Shown here one piece after another: positions 62,237 through 64,000 of a stretch of DNA of 64,000 nucleotides (positions are counted from its first letter, which is position 1; each line of letters opens with the position of its first letter). The stretch covers positions 181,220-245,219 of the forward strand of contig LJSU01000016.1 of the NCBI GenBank assembly GCA_001314705.1, in the 5' to 3' direction. The notes beneath the pieces were generated by a model. It saw only the letters and a list, made by a program, of their open reading frames with translations. It was not told the DNA's origin and ran no database searches. Made by a program: the position numbers and the translations under genes. This stretch comes from Rhodobacteraceae bacterium HLUCCO07. GTDB lineage: Bacteria; Pseudomonadota; Alphaproteobacteria; Rhodobacterales; Rhodobacteraceae.

Positions 62237-62995
62237 ATGGTCACGCAAGTCGATCTCAATTCCGACATGGGCGAAGGCTTTGGCCCGTGGACAATGGGCG
62301 ATGACGCGGCGCTGCTCGACGTGATCACCTCGGCCAATATCGCCTGTGGGATGCATGCGGGCGACCTCGACGTGATGGCCCGAACGATGCAGATGGCGAT
62401 CGACAAGGGGGTGGGCATCGGTGCGCATCCCGGGTTCGACGATCTGCGCGGCTTTGGCCGCCGCCGCCTGCTGCGCACGGCCGGGGAACTCACCAATCTC
62501 GTTACCTATCAACTGGGCGCGGCACAGGCGATGGCACGCGCCGCGGGCGGACATGTGCGGCATTTCAAACTGCATGGCGCGTTGGCCAACATGTGTTCCG
62601 AAGATCGCGACATGGCGCTGACCTGTTATCGGGCGGCGCTGGCGGTCGATCCCGATATCGTGGTGATGGTGCTGGCTGGAACCGAGCAACAGGCGGCGAT
62701 GGAAGAGCTTGGCGGAAACTGGGCGGGCGAGATCTTTGCCGACCGCGCGTATAACGACGACGCGACGCTGGTCGATCGCACGCTGCCCGGTGCCGTCTTG
62801 CATGACGCCGCAACCGTCGCACCACGCATCCTCGCGATGCTCGAAGCGGACGCGATCATTGCCGAGTCGGGCAAGCGCATCCCGGCACGGATCGACACGA
62901 TCTGCCTGCATTCCGACACGCCCGAGGCCGTGGCCATGGCCCGCGAGTTGCGTCGCCTTCTGACCGAGGCGGGCGTCACGTTGCAAAAGCTCTGA
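62237..62995 (+). CDS. pxpA: 5-oxoprolinase subunit A
   Basis: 252-residue LamB/YcsF-family protein. Conserved VDLNSDMGEGFGPWTMGDD, NIACGMHAGDLDVMARTM, IGAHPGFDDLRGFGRR, KLHGALANMC and FADRAYNDDATLVDR near the end. Completes the pxpBCA operon. A good AAGGAGA lies before the ATG. Glutathione or protein turnover is the usual source of the substrate. Confidence 0.94.
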   Translation: MVTQVDLNSDMGEGFGPWTMGDDAALLDVITSANIACGMHAGDLDVMARTMQMAIDKGVGIGAHPGFDDLRGFGRRRLLRTAGELTNLVTYQLGAAQAMARAAGGHVRHFKLHGALANMCSEDRDMALTCYRAALAVDPDIVVMVLAGTEQQAAMEELGGNWAGEIFADRAYNDDATLVDRTLPGAVLHDAATVAPRILAMLEADAIIAESGKRIPARIDTICLHSDTPEAVAMARELRRLLTEAGVTLQKL

Positions 62996-63066
62996 CGACG
63001 CGTTCCGATTGCCGGAGAGATGCGCCCTTGCTAGCCTGCCGAGGTCAGATGACGGAGGGACATGAC

Positions 63067-63813
63067 ATGAGCAGACTCACCGGAAAGCGCGCATGGATCA
63101 CCGGAGGCGGCAGTGGCATCGGCGAGGCCAGCGCCCACGCGCTCGCCGCATCGGGGGCCGAGGTGTTCGTGTCGGGCCGCCGCAAGGAACCGCTCGACGC
63201 GGTCTGCGCCGCGATCGAGGCAAATGGCGGCACCGCCCACGCCCTGCCGCTCGATACCACCGATAAGCAGGCGGTGCAGGACGTGGCGCAGGAGGTCGGC
63301 CGCGTCGATATCCTCGTTGCGTCCGCCGGGCTCAACATCCCCAACCGGTCGATGGCCGACATCACGCCCGAAGCCTGGGACCATGTGGTCGATGTCAACC
63401 TCAATGGCGTCTTCTATCCTTGCCTTGCCGTTCTGCCCGGGATGCGCGCGCAGGGAGACGGCCAACTCATCATCGTCTCGTCCTGGGCCGGGCGCTATGC
63501 CTCGCGGATGACCGGGGCGGCCTACAGCGCCACCAAGCGCGCGCTCATCTCGCTCAATGAATCGCTGAACGACGAAGAAGGCGCGCACGGCATCCGCTCG
63601 ACCGTGATCATGCCGGGCGAGGTGGCCACGCCGATCATGAAGGCGCGGCCCAAACCGCCCTCCGAGGCTGATATGGCGCGGATGCTCCAGGCGGAAGACC
63701 TTGGGGAAACCGTTCGTTTCGTGGCCGAAATGCCCGCGCGCGCCTGCGTGAACGAAGTGCTGATCTCGCCCACCTGGAACCGTTTCTACCAGGGAATATC
63801 GGAAGTGGACTGA
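63067..63813 (+). CDS. Short-chain dehydrogenase/reductase
   Basis: A 248-residue classical SDR starting at ATG 63067 after GGAGGGAC. Cofactor motif TGGGSGIGEA near residue 12, NAG-equivalent ASAGLN near 84, catalytic Ser in IIVSSWAG and the YSATK tyrosine-lysine pair near 155. The cofactor strand ends in SGRRKE, suggesting NADP(H). The gene follows pxpA by about 70 bp and may be independent. Substrate unknown. Confidence 0.87.
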   Translation: MSRLTGKRAWITGGGSGIGEASAHALAASGAEVFVSGRRKEPLDAVCAAIEANGGTAHALPLDTTDKQAVQDVAQEVGRVDILVASAGLNIPNRSMADITPEAWDHVVDVNLNGVFYPCLAVLPGMRAQGDGQLIIVSSWAGRYASRMTGAAYSATKRALISLNESLNDEEGAHGIRSTVIMPGEVATPIMKARPKPPSEADMARMLQAEDLGETVRFVAEMPARACVNEVLISPTWNRFYQGISEVD

Positions 63814-63843
63814 GCCCCCGCCAATTCACGACTCCTCATGTGA

Positions 63844-63874
63844 AAGGGGCGGCCCCGCTTGGGAGCCGCCCCTT
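63844..63874 (+). terminator. Stem-loop after the SDR gene
   Basis: 10-bp perfect stem AAGGGGCGGC/GCCGCCCCTT with an 11-nt loop, 31 bp after the stop. No long T-run follows, but the position between the SDR and a converging gene fits a transcription end for both strands. Confidence 0.65.
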
Positions 63875-63914
63875 CAATGTCTCACGCGCACCCCGGGTGG
63901 GGGGCGCTACCGGG

Positions 63915-64000
63915 TCAGGTCAGGGCGCCGGCGGCTTCGAAACCGAGGATGTTGTCGGATGTGAAGCCGGAGAGGTCGCCGATATCCTCGAAGGTGGCGT
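63915..64000 (-). CDS. C-terminal fragment of an unidentified protein (cut by window edge)
   Basis: On the minus strand an open frame enters at the right edge and ends at the stop at 63915-63917; its final residues include ATFEDIGDLSGFTSDN, then ILGFEAAGALT. Composition (Gly, Asp, Phe) and convergent position before a stem-loop suggest a real gene end, but 27 residues are too few to identify a family. Confidence 0.35.
   Translation of the reverse strand, partial: ATFEDIGDLSGFTSDNILGFEAAGALT

Overview
The window reads as chromosomal DNA of a Rhodobacteraceae-type alphaproteobacterium (Roseobacter group or a close relative). GC is high and genes are tightly packed, with many 4-bp ATGA start/stop overlaps. 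Markers of the group include a petP/petR-like regulator pair beside ilvE, a DUF721 gene beside mutY, a TroABCD/SitABCD-type manganese transporter behind Mur/Fur-like boxes, several PotFGHI-like polyamine importers, DUF1674 and DUF3035. No rRNA, tRNA, CRISPR array or IS transposase was seen. The genus cannot be named from this sequence alone.

Layout. 0-1.6 kb: end of a phage or GTA tail-fibre module (5'-truncated DUF2793-like protein plus two small proteins). 1.7-9.9 kb: ugd, alkB, mutY, a DUF721/DciA-like gene, a DsbA-like thioredoxin, a CaiB-type CoA transferase, lpxK and waaA. 10-18.4 kb: polyamine uptake and oxidation unit (class I amidotransferase, omega-transaminase, gamma-glutamylputrescine-oxidase-like flavoprotein, potFGHI-like importer, GntR regulator). 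18.5-29.9 kb: a second catabolic block (omega-transaminase, acyl-CoA ligase, M20 deacylase, DoeA-like M24 hydrolase, a second Pot-type importer with oversized permeases, SDR). 30-35.5 kb: ilvE, petP/petR-like regulators, matB, an EamA exporter and a half-length DgoK-like protein. 35.6-39.6 kb: manganese/zinc ABC transporter. 39.7-43 kb: deoC and a double-domain aldehyde dehydrogenase. 43.3-54.6 kb: housekeeping genes (two M16 peptidases, DUF3035 lipoprotein, lspA, purH, heparinase-like, rsmB, SDHAF4-like, dapB, rbfA, phosphodiester glycosidase). 54.7-56.9 kb: truB, whose last codons and downstream flank (49 bp) are exactly repeated 1.3 kb further on; between the repeats is a small AT-richer insert with three overlapping genes including a Panacea/DUF4065 (SocA-like) protein. 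57-60.3 kb: rfbCBDA for dTDP-L-rhamnose. 60.5-63.8 kb: pxpBCA 5-oxoprolinase and an SDR. The right edge cuts an unidentified minus-strand gene.

How the parts relate. The 10-30 kb region looks like one large nitrogen/carbon scavenging zone for polyamines and related amides. Three TTTGATCA-type palindromes lie in front of the first transaminase gene, potF and the second transaminase gene, which suggests a shared regulator, possibly the embedded GntR protein. The most noteworthy candidate system is the integrase-less mini-island in the 3' end of truB (55.54-56.89 kb), a candidate Panacea-type toxin-antitoxin cargo. Other unusual features are an exact 61-bp structured repeat at two gene ends, a 44-bp hairpin element in opposite orientations, a metal permease fused to a DtxR-like winged helix, and a probable non-canonical ATC start for the DUF721 gene.
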